Shown here one piece after another: positions 54,138 to 62,377 of a DNA stretch of 64,000 nt; positions within the stretch are counted from its first letter, which is position 1, and each line of letters starts with the position of its first letter. The notes under the pieces were generated by a model, which saw nothing but the letters and a program-made list of their open reading frames with translations, did not search any database and was not told the origin of the DNA. The DNA is from JAEUJM01 sp044221555 (GTDB lineage Bacteria > Actinomycetota > Acidimicrobiia > Acidimicrobiales > DATDAH01). The position numbers and the translations under genes are program-made. The stretch lies in the NCBI GenBank assembly GCA_044221555.1, contig JBGAOY010000006.1:62001-126000 (forward strand), in the 5' to 3' direction.

Positions 54138-54654
54138 GCACCTGTCGTTCGACGAGCACGGCTTCGTGGACATGGACCTGGTGCCCGACACCGACCTCGA
54201 CCCCACGGAACTGGCCGCCCTGCAGGCCGACCTGGCCACCGTGCCCACCGACGTGGTCGACAGCCACGGGTGGGACGAGCTGGTGCAGGCGGCGACCGCC
54301 GACGACGCCGGGTCCGCCGACGACAGCCTGGTTCCCGACGATGCGTGGTCGCACGAGCCGACGTGGGACTCGCCCGATGACGCCCACCACGACGGCGGCT
54401 GGCACGGCGTCGGCGAGCACGACCCGGCCCATGTCGCCGATGCCGACAGCGACGACGACGGGCCCGGCCACCACGACGACGACGCCAACCTCGGGCACGA
54501 CCACGACGACCCCCACGACCACGACGGTGACGGTGACGATGACGATGACGGCATCACCACCGGGCACCACGACGACCCGTTCGGCTGGGCCCATGACGAC
54601 GGGCACGGCGGCGGCCACGGCCTCGATCCGGACGACGGCCTCGACGACGTCTGA
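54130..54654 (+). CDS. Asp/His-rich acidic protein in the anti-sigma position
   Basis: This 174-residue protein has no signal peptide or membrane helix. Residues 1-65 are acidic with a helical part (PTELAALQADLATVPTDVV). From about residue 80 the sequence is dominated by Asp and His (HDHDDPHDHDGDGDDDDD, HHDDPFGWAHDDGHGGGHG). This suggests metal or divalent-cation binding. The start overlaps the sigma-factor stop by 8 bp, so the two are translationally coupled. That slot normally holds the anti-sigma factor; here a metal-responsive partner is conceivable. The incomplete C39 protein at 63093 has a similar His/Asp-rich N-terminus. No family is recognised. Confidence 0.65.
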   Translation: MPEHLSFDEHGFVDMDLVPDTDLDPTELAALQADLATVPTDVVDSHGWDELVQAATADDAGSADDSLVPDDAWSHEPTWDSPDDAHHDGGWHGVGEHDPAHVADADSDDDGPGHHDDDANLGHDHDDPHDHDGDGDDDDDGITTGHHDDPFGWAHDDGHGGGHGLDPDDGLDDV

Positions 54655-54752
54655 TCGCTGATCCCCTGCGCCGAGCGCGGCCACGGGTCGGCACGCGCCG
54701 GCGCAGGGGTGGACCCCGCCGCCATCGCTACGGCCACGGGATCGGACGCGGG

Positions 54753-56717
54753 TCACTGCTGGGCGATGGCCGCCTGGCGCGCGTGCTCGATGATGGTGGC
54801 CCACTGGGCGGCGACCTTCCCCGTGACGCTCATCTCGTGGCGGCTCCCGTCCCGGAAGACCAGGCACAGCCAGGTCGACTTCCCGGGGAGCGGCCCCTGG
54901 CCCTTGGCGCGGATCACCTCGACGGTCACGAGGTCGGACAGCGGGTAGGCGAAGTGCTGGCTCCCGACGATCGTCTTGGTGAGCCGCAACCGGTGGGTGG
55001 TCAGCTCCAGGCGACACCCCATCGTCGAGTAGTAGGTGCCCGCCGACGGAGGCGTGCCCGGGGGCACGGGCCGGTAGCACCGGTAGTGCCCCATGTTCGC
55101 CTTCTTGAGCTGGCGTTCGACGCCACGGACCGCCGGCTGGGCGGCGACATAGCTCGCTGGAACGGCCGCCGGCGGGGGGCCCATGGGCGGGGGTGGCGCC
55201 GGCGGGGGTGGGTCGATGCGCACCTCGACCTTCGGTGGCATACCCCCGTTCGGGCGACCGGCGCGCGCGTCCCCTGGCGGCGCATCGGTCGAGGGCTTGC
55301 CGGCGGGGCCCTGCTCCCCCGGGCAGTCGGCGTCCGGTTCGTCGGCGCCGGGAGCCGGTGCCGGTGTCTCGATCTTCTCCGCCCTGGGCCGCGCCGGGAG
55401 GCGGACCTCGAGGTCGCCGTCGGCGGTTCGCCCCACCACCACCACCCGGTGGGTCCGGCCCACCCCCAGGTTCAGCACCGAGCCCGGCCGGGCCAGGCGT
55501 GCCGGCACGCCCGCGATCTCGAGGTCCAGGTGGTCGGGGTGATGCGCGACCACCGTGCCCGTCACCGTCGTGCCCGCAGGATGATCCACCAGGAACCGGT
55601 CCACCACGTCGGGCTCGGGCTCGGGTGGGACCGCCGCCAGGGCGGCGCCCTCGGCGACGGCCAGTTCGGGGTCCGACACCGTCTGCACCGGCCGGTAGAA
55701 CCGCTCGGCCAACATCGACGCCACCAACGGCACCTTCGACGAGCCCCCCACCAGCACCACCCGATCCACGTCACCCCACGACAGCCCCGCCTCGGTCACC
55801 GTCGCGTCACAGCACGCCAACGTCTCCTCCACCAGCGGACGGATCAATGCCTCGAACCCCGCCCGGTCCAGGTCGTAGAGCAGGTCGGAGAACGGCGCCC
55901 AGTCCTCGTGCGACGGCGCCGACGACAATTGGTGCTTGAACTTCCGGCAGAAGTCCTCCAGCTCCAGGCCCGGCCGCAACAGCTTGGCCCGCACCTTCGG
56001 GTCGTCCTCCTCGAACGCCCGTCGGCCCGCCGCCAACGCCGCCACCAACTCCTCCGCCCCCTCGCGGGCCAGCACGTCCTGGCGCACCACCTGGTCGAAG
56101 CTCGAACCCCCCACATCGGACAGCCCGTTCTCGTTCAGCACCTGCGGCCCGGCGTCGGTGATCTCGATGACGGCGACATCGAACGTCCCCCCACCCAGGT
56201 CGTAGATCACCAGGCGCTCACCCGGCGCCGTGGGACGGTCGACCGACGCGAACCGAGCCGCCGCCACCGGCTCGGCCACCAACTCCACCTCCTCGAACCC
56301 CGCCAACCCCGCCGCGTGACGCATCAGGTCCCGGCGATGCCCCTCGTAGGCCGCCGGCACCGTCACCACCGCCGAGCGCACCTCCTCGCCCACGGTGGCC
56401 ACCGCCAACCCCCGCAACCACCCCAGGAACCCGCCCACCAGCTCCACCGGAGTGAACCCCCGGTCACCCAACGACAACGGCTCGGACTCACCCACCCGGC
56501 GCTTGAACTGCGACTGGTACGGCGACGACCGCTTCACGTTCTCCGCCGCCGAGCCCCACAACAACCCCCCGTCACCGTGCAACACCACCGACGACGGCAC
56601 CGACGCCGACCCCGACACCGGCTCCTTCACCCGCACCAACGAGCCATCCGACCGCCGCACGACCACCGACGACCAACACGTCCCGAAGTCCACGCCCGCC
56701 ACCGGCCCGTCCACCAC
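54753..56717 (-). CDS. Hsp70-like ATPase with Pro-rich linker and PH-like C-terminus (copy 1)
   Basis: The product has 654 residues. The actin/Hsp70 nucleotide-binding domain has phosphate-1 GVDFGTCWSS (8-17; Cys replaces the usual Thr), phosphate-2 YDLGGGTFDVAV (172-183) and adenosine motif VVLVGGSSKVP (320-330). The Hsp70 interdomain linker and substrate-binding domain are missing. Instead a small beta segment (GTTVTGTVVAHHPDHLDLE) and a Pro/Gly/Ala-rich linker (about 450-550) follow. The end is a PH-like domain (LELTTHRLRLTKTIVGSQHF to WLCLVFRDGSRHEMSV). Its N-terminal half is closely similar to the gene at 57782, a duplication. It is the last gene of the dynamin/GrpE-like operon, 178 bp after the gene before it, so a promoter could lie there. 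ATP-driven scaffolding is inferred. Confidence 0.85.
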   Translation of the reverse strand: MVDGPVAGVDFGTCWSSVVVRRSDGSLVRVKEPVSGSASVPSSVVLHGDGGLLWGSAAENVKRSSPYQSQFKRRVGESEPLSLGDRGFTPVELVGGFLGWLRGLAVATVGEEVRSAVVTVPAAYEGHRRDLMRHAAGLAGFEEVELVAEPVAAARFASVDRPTAPGERLVIYDLGGGTFDVAVIEITDAGPQVLNENGLSDVGGSSFDQVVRQDVLAREGAEELVAALAAGRRAFEEDDPKVRAKLLRPGLELEDFCRKFKHQLSSAPSHEDWAPFSDLLYDLDRAGFEALIRPLVEETLACCDATVTEAGLSWGDVDRVVLVGGSSKVPLVASMLAERFYRPVQTVSDPELAVAEGAALAAVPPEPEPDVVDRFLVDHPAGTTVTGTVVAHHPDHLDLEIAGVPARLARPGSVLNLGVGRTHRVVVVGRTADGDLEVRLPARPRAEKIETPAPAPGADEPDADCPGEQGPAGKPSTDAPPGDARAGRPNGGMPPKVEVRIDPPPPAPPPPMGPPPAAVPASYVAAQPAVRGVERQLKKANMGHYRCYRPVPPGTPPSAGTYYSTMGCRLELTTHRLRLTKTIVGSQHFAYPLSDLVTVEVIRAKGQGPLPGKSTWLCLVFRDGSRHEMSVTGKVAAQWATIIEHARQAAIAQQ

Positions 56718-56895
56718 CCGACCAACTCCCGTGTCTCACCATGCGCCGCGACCGACCGCCACGCCCCACAACATCATGTCCCCGAAATCGCGAGCACGCC
56801 GACGCCTGCAGCACTCGACCGGGGACCGCGCCGTGCTGGCGTGGGGCCGGGCGTGCCTCGGGCCACCTCGACGCCCGCCGGCACCCCGTGACTCG

Positions 56896-57765
56896 TCACC
56901 ACCCACCGCGGCCGAAGCCACGGTCGGGAATCGTCTCCACGGCCCGGTACCGACCCCGGTGCGGCGAGTCGACGACCCAGTCGCGCTCCTCACCGATCAA
57001 CTCGGCGAACAGCCGTGGATTCACGAGCAACGCGGCAGCCTCCGATGGCGCCACGCGGCCCCGCCACGAGGTCGTGTCGTCGTAGTCCTCCTTCCAGACG
57101 TACACCGACGGCTCCGGGCCGAGGGTGACCTGCCACCCCGTGTGGTTGTCCTCGTGGACGACATAGGTCGCCGCCTCGGACACGAATGTCCCCCCGGTGC
57201 CGAGCGCGCCCTCGTTGGCGATCCCCTGGTAGGACCAGTCGACCCACCGTACGGGCGACCCTGCCCGGGGTGCGGTGGTCCGCGGCGCCGGGGGCCTCGA
57301 GGGGTCGAACGAGCCGGCTGCGGCGACGATCCGCATGTCGAGGTCGAGCTCGAACGGTCTCCGACCTGGAGGCGCGGTGACCAACCGCGCGACACGCCGA
57401 GGCTGACCGGCGCTCGTGCGCCGGATCACGTTGTCGATGATCTCCTGGCACGCATGGGCCCCCCGCAAACCTGCGAGCATGCTCGTGCGGTCATCGGTCG
57501 GAAATCCGGGCGAGATGAGCACGCCGCGCCCGGGCTCGATGACGAGATCCAGATAGCGCCGATTCGGGTCGGCCGACCCCCCGATGGCCGACGAGCATCG
57601 CAGCGACACGACGTTGGAGCCGTGGAGCGAGTCCGTCCACTGCACACGGAACCCCACGACGTCGGCGAACGGGCCCTCGTCGGGGACCGCGATCTCGAAG
57701 CGGGCGACGGCCTCGTCGACGAACGGCCGGAGATCGACCGGTGACGGATCGACGAGGTGGATCAT
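56896..57765 (-). CDS. Unknown protein between the two Hsp70-like genes
   Basis: This 289-residue protein is without signal peptide or membrane segment. The N-terminal half mixes helices and strands (VDEAVARFEIAVPDEGPFAD, YLDLVIEPGRGVLIS). A middle part, RRPFELDLDMRIVAAAGS, leads to a Trp/Tyr-rich C-terminal half (VRWVDWSYQGIANEG, NHTGWQVTLGPEPSVYVWKE). It starts 16 nt after the upstream Hsp70-like gene and so belongs to the operon. I do not recognise the family. A client-binding or adaptor role would fit its place between two Hsp70-type ATPases that lack substrate domains, but that is speculation. Confidence 0.65.
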   Translation of the reverse strand: MIHLVDPSPVDLRPFVDEAVARFEIAVPDEGPFADVVGFRVQWTDSLHGSNVVSLRCSSAIGGSADPNRRYLDLVIEPGRGVLISPGFPTDDRTSMLAGLRGAHACQEIIDNVIRRTSAGQPRRVARLVTAPPGRRPFELDLDMRIVAAAGSFDPSRPPAPRTTAPRAGSPVRWVDWSYQGIANEGALGTGGTFVSEAATYVVHEDNHTGWQVTLGPEPSVYVWKEDYDDTTSWRGRVAPSEAAALLVNPRLFAELIGEERDWVVDSPHRGRYRAVETIPDRGFGRGGW

Positions 57766-57781
57766 CGGCAGCGGTGCCCGG

Positions 57782-59743
57782 TCACGGTCTGCGTGGGTCC
57801 TGTTCGAACGTCGCCGCGGCCGCTCGGATGCTCTTGATCCAGGTGCCCCGGTCGATCATCCCCGAGGCCAGCAACTGGAACCGGCGTCGTTCACCGTCTC
57901 GGAACGTGATCGTGAAGGCGCCCATCGACTTGGCGATGTCGACGATGTCGCCGACCGAGCGCTCGTACAGCACGTCCTTCGCTCCCAGCGGATCCGAGCC
58001 TGCCAGAGCGACTCTCGCGCTCGGCTTGGTGACCATGAGGCGCCTGTTGGTGAGCACGAGTGTCCCGAGCGGTATGCCTGCCGTCGAGATCGACTGCTGG
58101 TCCAAGATGCGCTCAGCCACACCGGATGATTGGCCATCGTCGGCGTCGTTCGGCCCGGCGGCCTCCGGACCCGGTTCCGGGCGGCCCGTGTCCTGGGTGG
58201 ACGGCGGCATGGCGCTTTCCTGCCCGCGCTCATCCTGCGGGTCGGATCGGTAGGACTGTCGTGTGCCTCCGATCTCGTCTTGATCTCCGGTGCTCGCGGT
58301 CGGCGACCGTCTGGCGACCGGCTCCTGCTTCGGAGCGTCAGGGAGGCGGACCTCGAGCTGGCCGGCGGCCGAAGCGCCGACGACGACGACACGCCGGACC
58401 GACCCGGCGGGAACCGGCCCGGAGGTCGACCCGATGAGCCGGGCACTGAGGACACCGACGCCGGCGACCACCACGTCGACGGTCCCGTCGGCGGTCATCG
58501 TGCCGGTCACCGTCGAGCCCGCGGGGTGGTCGGTCAGGAACGCCGCCACCGGGCCGGGAACCTGGCCACCCGGCTCACCGGACGGGGGCGCCGCATCCTC
58601 GGGCCCCGCCGGATCGGGCCCCCGGTCGTGCCTCGCCCCGGGAGCTTCGACGGGCAGGGCGGCGCCCTCGGCGACGGCGAGCTCGGGGTCCGACACGGTC
58701 TGCACCGGGCGACCGAACCGCTCCGCCAACCGGGCCGAGACCGCCGGCACGCGCGACGACCCACCCACCGTGACCACCCGGTCGATGTCGCCCCAACCGA
58801 GCCCGGCGTCCGACACCACCCCGTCGCAGCACTCCAGCGTCTCGGCCAGCGCGGGGCCGATCAGCGACTCGAACTCGCCCCGCGACATCTCGAACAGCAC
58901 GTCACAGCTCGGCACCCAGTCCTCGGCCACCTCCGCCCCCGACAACTGGTGCTTCACCCGCCGGCAGAAGTCGTCCAGCTCCAACGCCGGGCGCAACAGC
59001 CTCGCCTGCTCCTTCGGGTCGTCCGACTCCCACGCCCGCCGCGACCGCGCCAGCGCCTCGGCCAACTCACCCACGTCGTCACGGGCCAGCACATGGTCAC
59101 GGACCATGCGATCGAACGTCGCCCCACCCACATCGGGCAGACCACCGTGACCCAACACCGCCAGCCCACCGTCGTCGAGCACCTCCACCACCGCCACGTC
59201 GAAGGTGCCCCCACCCAGGTCGTACACCACCAACCGCTCACCGGGCCGCGCCGGACGGTCGGCCAGCGCGAACCGGGCCGCCGCCACCGGCTCCACCTCC
59301 AACCGCACCGCCTGCTCCGCGAACCCCGCCTGGGCCATCGCGTGCACCATCAACTCCCGCCGGTGCCCCTCGTAGGCCGCCGGCACCGTCGCCACCACCG
59401 ACGCCAACGGCTCACCAACCGCCGCCTCGGCCAACCCCCGCAACCAACCCACGAACCCGGCCACGAGCTCCACCGCGGTGACGCCCAACTCCCCCAGCAG
59501 CAACGGCTCGGGCTCACCCCACCGGCGCTTGAACTGCGACTGGTACGGCCGCGACCGCTTCACGTTCTCCGCCGCCGTCCCCCACGACAGCCCGCCGTCG
59601 ACCGCCAGCACCACCGACGACGGCACCGACGCCGAGCCCGACACCGGCTCCCGCACCCGCAACAACGACCCATCCCGCCGCCGCACCACCACCGACGACC
59701 AACACGTCCCGAAATCGATGCCCGCGCCTGGGCCCTCTGCCAT
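57782..59743 (-). CDS. Hsp70-like ATPase with PH-like C-terminus (copy 2)
   Basis: The product has 653 residues and is a tandem paralogue of copy 1. The nucleotide-binding motifs are GIDFGTCWSS, YDLGGGTFDVAV and VVTVGGSSRVP. It shares phrases such as PVSGSASVPSSVVL and SPYQSQFKRR-like RPYQSQFKRR with copy 1. After residue 380 a Pro/Gly-rich insert, a small beta segment (GSTVTGTMTADGTVDVVVAG) and a disordered Ser/Asp/Gln-rich linker follow. The end is a PH-like domain (TLVLTNRRLMVTKPSARVAL to FTITFRDGERRRFQLLASG). It has no substrate-binding domain. It begins 14 nt after the dynamin stop, consistent with co-translation. GTG 59746 is an alternative start. Confidence 0.85.
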   Translation of the reverse strand: MAEGPGAGIDFGTCWSSVVVRRRDGSLLRVREPVSGSASVPSSVVLAVDGGLSWGTAAENVKRSRPYQSQFKRRWGEPEPLLLGELGVTAVELVAGFVGWLRGLAEAAVGEPLASVVATVPAAYEGHRRELMVHAMAQAGFAEQAVRLEVEPVAAARFALADRPARPGERLVVYDLGGGTFDVAVVEVLDDGGLAVLGHGGLPDVGGATFDRMVRDHVLARDDVGELAEALARSRRAWESDDPKEQARLLRPALELDDFCRRVKHQLSGAEVAEDWVPSCDVLFEMSRGEFESLIGPALAETLECCDGVVSDAGLGWGDIDRVVTVGGSSRVPAVSARLAERFGRPVQTVSDPELAVAEGAALPVEAPGARHDRGPDPAGPEDAAPPSGEPGGQVPGPVAAFLTDHPAGSTVTGTMTADGTVDVVVAGVGVLSARLIGSTSGPVPAGSVRRVVVVGASAAGQLEVRLPDAPKQEPVARRSPTASTGDQDEIGGTRQSYRSDPQDERGQESAMPPSTQDTGRPEPGPEAAGPNDADDGQSSGVAERILDQQSISTAGIPLGTLVLTNRRLMVTKPSARVALAGSDPLGAKDVLYERSVGDIVDIAKSMGAFTITFRDGERRRFQLLASGMIDRGTWIKSIRAAAATFEQDPRRP

Positions 59744-59757
59744 CACCGGTCCCCCCG

Positions 59758-61653
59758 TCAGGCCTCGTCCACGTCGCTGACCGCGGGCGCCCCGTCGTCA
59801 GCGCTCCCCAGCCGCTCCACCGCCACCCGCAACTCGTGGGTGCGCCGGCCCAGCTTGTCCACCTCGGCCAGCCGGGCATCGAGCTCGGCCTGACGCGTCT
59901 TCGCCTGCTCGGCCGTCATGCGGCCCGTCTCGTCCAGCGACGAGATCATCTCGGTGATGGCCACCTGGTCGGCCTTGATGCGCTCCTCGAGCGCCTTGAC
60001 CATCTGGGTGCGGGCGTCGCGGACCATGCCGTCGATCGCGGTCCGGGCCGACCGCTTGTTGTCGTTGAGCACCGGGCGGAGCTTGCGCTGCAGCTCCAGC
60101 TTCACCTGACGCAGGTCCGACTCCTTCATGTTCTCGGACTGCTCCTTGGCCCCCATGGCGATGCCGATGAGCCCACCGATGGCCAGCAGGGGCAGGCTGG
60201 CCACCCCGAGGATCGAACCGAGCAGGACCTTGGCGGCGCCGAAGCCCATCGTGGCGCCCCGGACCTGGCGGAAGAGCCGGTTGGCTGGTGTCGCGGACGT
60301 GGCTCGCGCGAAGTCGAGGTCACCCAGGTCGGTCTCCGCCTCGAACTCCGGCGGCTCCACACCGGGCAGATCACTCAGGTCGATCGACGTCTGCAGCGCC
60401 AGGTCGGTGAGGATGTCGCCGGCCTGCAGCGAGAAGTCCTCGCCGGCGTGGCCCACCGCCTTGGCCATGTCCTTGGTCACCTTGGCGACGATGCCCTCGG
60501 GGTCGGACAGCATCGCCTCGTCCTCCAGGTACTCCAGCTCCAGGCGGGCGTCGATGCGGTCGATGTCGCGGGCCAGGGTCTCGCCCACCTTGCGGCCCGC
60601 ACGGTCGAGTTGCTCCACCAGCTGGCCCCGCCACTCGGAGCGGTCACGCCCGAGTGCGGCGCTGCGCTCGCGGAGCTCGATGATCTTGTCCCGCAGCTCG
60701 GCCAGCTTCGGCTCGCTCTCCTCCCGCAGCGCGGTCCGCTCGACGGCCAGGGGTGAGCGGGCCCGATCGATGGTCTCGGCCAGGTCGAGCAGTCCTCCCG
60801 ACAGCTGGAGAGCGCCCGACCGGCGGCCGATCCCCGCCCACAGCTCGTCCTCGAGGGCGGGGTAGTTGCTCTCCTGCACCCGCTCGGGGTCGCCCAGCTT
60901 CAGGCCGTCGAGCTTGCGCTTGCTCGACACGGGCACCACCACCACCTCGTCGGGACGGCGGCCGAGCCGGTCGGCGATCCGCTCGCGAGCGGCGTCGAGC
61001 TGGGCCGTCGCATCGACGACCAGGTCGATCTTGGTCATGGCGCACACGACCGCGGCGGCGTAGCCCGCCACGTCACCGAGGAACTCGAGCTCCTTGGTGG
61101 ACAGCGGCTCGGTGGCGTCGCCCACGAACAGCACCGCGTCGGTGTTGGGGAGGAACAGGTAGGTGACCGCGGTGTGCTCCACGTTGACCCCGCCCACCCC
61201 GGGGCTGTCCACCAGCGTGAGACCGGACGCCAGCTTCTCGTTGGGCAGCCCGATCTCGAGCAGCCGGGCCTCGCGCTGGTTGCCGGGGTTCTCGGCCTCC
61301 TTCACGTAGCGGGGGATGTCGGCCCGGCTGATCGGCACCGCCTCGGTCGCGCCGATCTGGCCGATGTGGACGACCACCGACTCCTGCTCGGCCCACCCGA
61401 TCGTGCTCACCACGCTGGTCGCGATGTCGACGTCGGCGGGGCACAGGCCCGGCTCCTCGAGCAGTGCGTTCACCAGCGTCGACTTCCCGCGCTTGAACTC
61501 GCCGCACACCAACACGTTGAACGTGCCCTTCTCGATGCGCTCCCGCAGCGCACCCATCCGCTCGGTGGTCGCGTCGTCGAGGGCGGGCAGCCCCGCGAGG
61601 GCATCGCCGAACAGGGCGACGACCTCCGTGCGCAGCCGGTCGAACTCGGTCAT
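59758..61653 (-). CDS. Bacterial dynamin-like GTPase
   Basis: The product has 631 residues. The GTPase domain has G1 GEFKRGKST (51-59), switch-1 Thr in DVDIATSVVS (about 79), G3 DSPGVGG (149-155) and G4 TKID (207-210). Long helical stalk segments (about 290-450) lead to a hydrophobic hairpin (LLGSILGVASLPLLAIGG plus LIGIAMGA, about 480-510). A final coiled coil follows (MTAEQAKTRQAELDARLAEV). Dynamins of this kind bind, tether or reshape membranes on GTP hydrolysis; mycobacterial IniA/IniC are the best-known actinobacterial examples. The ATG overlaps the stop of the 34-residue peptide gene (ATGA). Confidence 0.9.
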   Translation of the reverse strand: MTEFDRLRTEVVALFGDALAGLPALDDATTERMGALRERIEKGTFNVLVCGEFKRGKSTLVNALLEEPGLCPADVDIATSVVSTIGWAEQESVVVHIGQIGATEAVPISRADIPRYVKEAENPGNQREARLLEIGLPNEKLASGLTLVDSPGVGGVNVEHTAVTYLFLPNTDAVLFVGDATEPLSTKELEFLGDVAGYAAAVVCAMTKIDLVVDATAQLDAARERIADRLGRRPDEVVVVPVSSKRKLDGLKLGDPERVQESNYPALEDELWAGIGRRSGALQLSGGLLDLAETIDRARSPLAVERTALREESEPKLAELRDKIIELRERSAALGRDRSEWRGQLVEQLDRAGRKVGETLARDIDRIDARLELEYLEDEAMLSDPEGIVAKVTKDMAKAVGHAGEDFSLQAGDILTDLALQTSIDLSDLPGVEPPEFEAETDLGDLDFARATSATPANRLFRQVRGATMGFGAAKVLLGSILGVASLPLLAIGGLIGIAMGAKEQSENMKESDLRQVKLELQRKLRPVLNDNKRSARTAIDGMVRDARTQMVKALEERIKADQVAITEMISSLDETGRMTAEQAKTRQAELDARLAEVDKLGRRTHELRVAVERLGSADDGAPAVSDVDEA

Positions 61654-61754
61654 GACACTCCTTCGGGGGTCGTGGTGCTCGTGGTCGTGGCGCTGGTGGT
61701 CGTGGTACTCGTGGCCGTGGCCCGCAGGTGCAGCCGCTGGTGGCCCGAGGTCAT
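61650..61754 (-). CDS. 34-residue Thr/Ser-rich coupled peptide
   Basis: This small open frame encodes a 34-residue peptide with a basic start (GHQRLHLRA) and a Thr/Ser tract (TATSTTTTSATTTSTTT). Its ATG overlaps the stop of the upstream gene (ATGA at 61751-61754). Its own stop overlaps the dynamin ATG (ATGA at 61650-61653). Two such junctions leave no free spacer, which supports real translation. It could be a peptide subunit or a device that couples dynamin translation to the gene before it. Without it there would be an unusual 97-nt gap. Confidence 0.55.
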   Translation of the reverse strand: MTSGHQRLHLRATATSTTTTSATTTSTTTPEGVS

Positions 61755-62377
61755 CGCTCGCCCTCCCCGGCGCCGACGTACTTGGCGAAGAACTTCGGGC
61801 CCAGCTCGCGGAAGTAGGGCAGCAGGTCGGGCTCGACGATGCGGCGCAGGTGCGCGCCGAACCCGGCCACCCACTCGTCCGAGGGCTCGTGGTCGCGGCT
61901 GATCATGTCGAACAGCTCGTCGTAGCGGTCGAGGACCTCGGCGCGGAGCCGGGCGTAGTCCTCCCTGCTCCCCGCCACCTCGGGGTGGGGGAACGTGCCC
62001 GCCGGCTGCCGCCACACCGCGTCGGGCCAGAGGCCCTTGAACCGGAGGTCGACGTACTCCACCACCCGGAGCGTCTTCCAGTCGAGCGACACCGTGGCGA
62101 AGGGCGGGAAGAGCCGGGCCGACACGCCCCGATCGGGCACCGGTTGCATGCCGAACAGGGGGAACCGCATCGACACGGACCGCTCGGCCCCCGGCCGCGA
62201 CGACACCGCCGGGATCGGCCACCCGATGCCGGCCTCCATGGGCACGAGCGAGCGGAACAGGGGGGTGCGACGGAGGTTGGCCATCACCCTGCCGGTGCGC
62301 GCCCCCTCGCCGGGCAACGCACCGGGCGCCTCGCTCGGCGGACGCTCGCCGGGGGCGGGGTCGGCAGACGCGGTCAC
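61751..62377 (-). CDS. Unknown protein of the dynamin/Hsp70 operon
   Basis: This protein of about 208 residues has no signal peptide. The first 35 residues are Pro/Gly/Ala-rich and probably flexible. The middle is basic and beta-rich (RSVSMRFPLFGMQPVPDRGV, LFPPFATVSLDWKTLRVVEY). The C-terminal half is helical and charged (REDYARLRAEVLDRYDELFD, then LRRIVEPDLLPYFRELGPKF). GTG 62377 gives a 4-bp overlap with the GrpE-like gene; GTG 62380 is equally possible. The family is not recognised. Coupling on both sides implies that it is needed in proportion to its neighbours. Confidence 0.7.
   Translation of the reverse strand: MTASADPAPGERPPSEAPGALPGEGARTGRVMANLRRTPLFRSLVPMEAGIGWPIPAVSSRPGAERSVSMRFPLFGMQPVPDRGVSARLFPPFATVSLDWKTLRVVEYVDLRFKGLWPDAVWRQPAGTFPHPEVAGSREDYARLRAEVLDRYDELFDMISRDHEPSDEWVAGFGAHLRRIVEPDLLPYFRELGPKFFAKYVGAGEGER

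Noticed and set aside
54783..59893. Plus-strand open frames of about 590-700 codons opposite the Hsp70-like genes
   Set aside because: The sequence is Arg/His/Pro-rich and antisense to conserved nucleotide-binding motifs.
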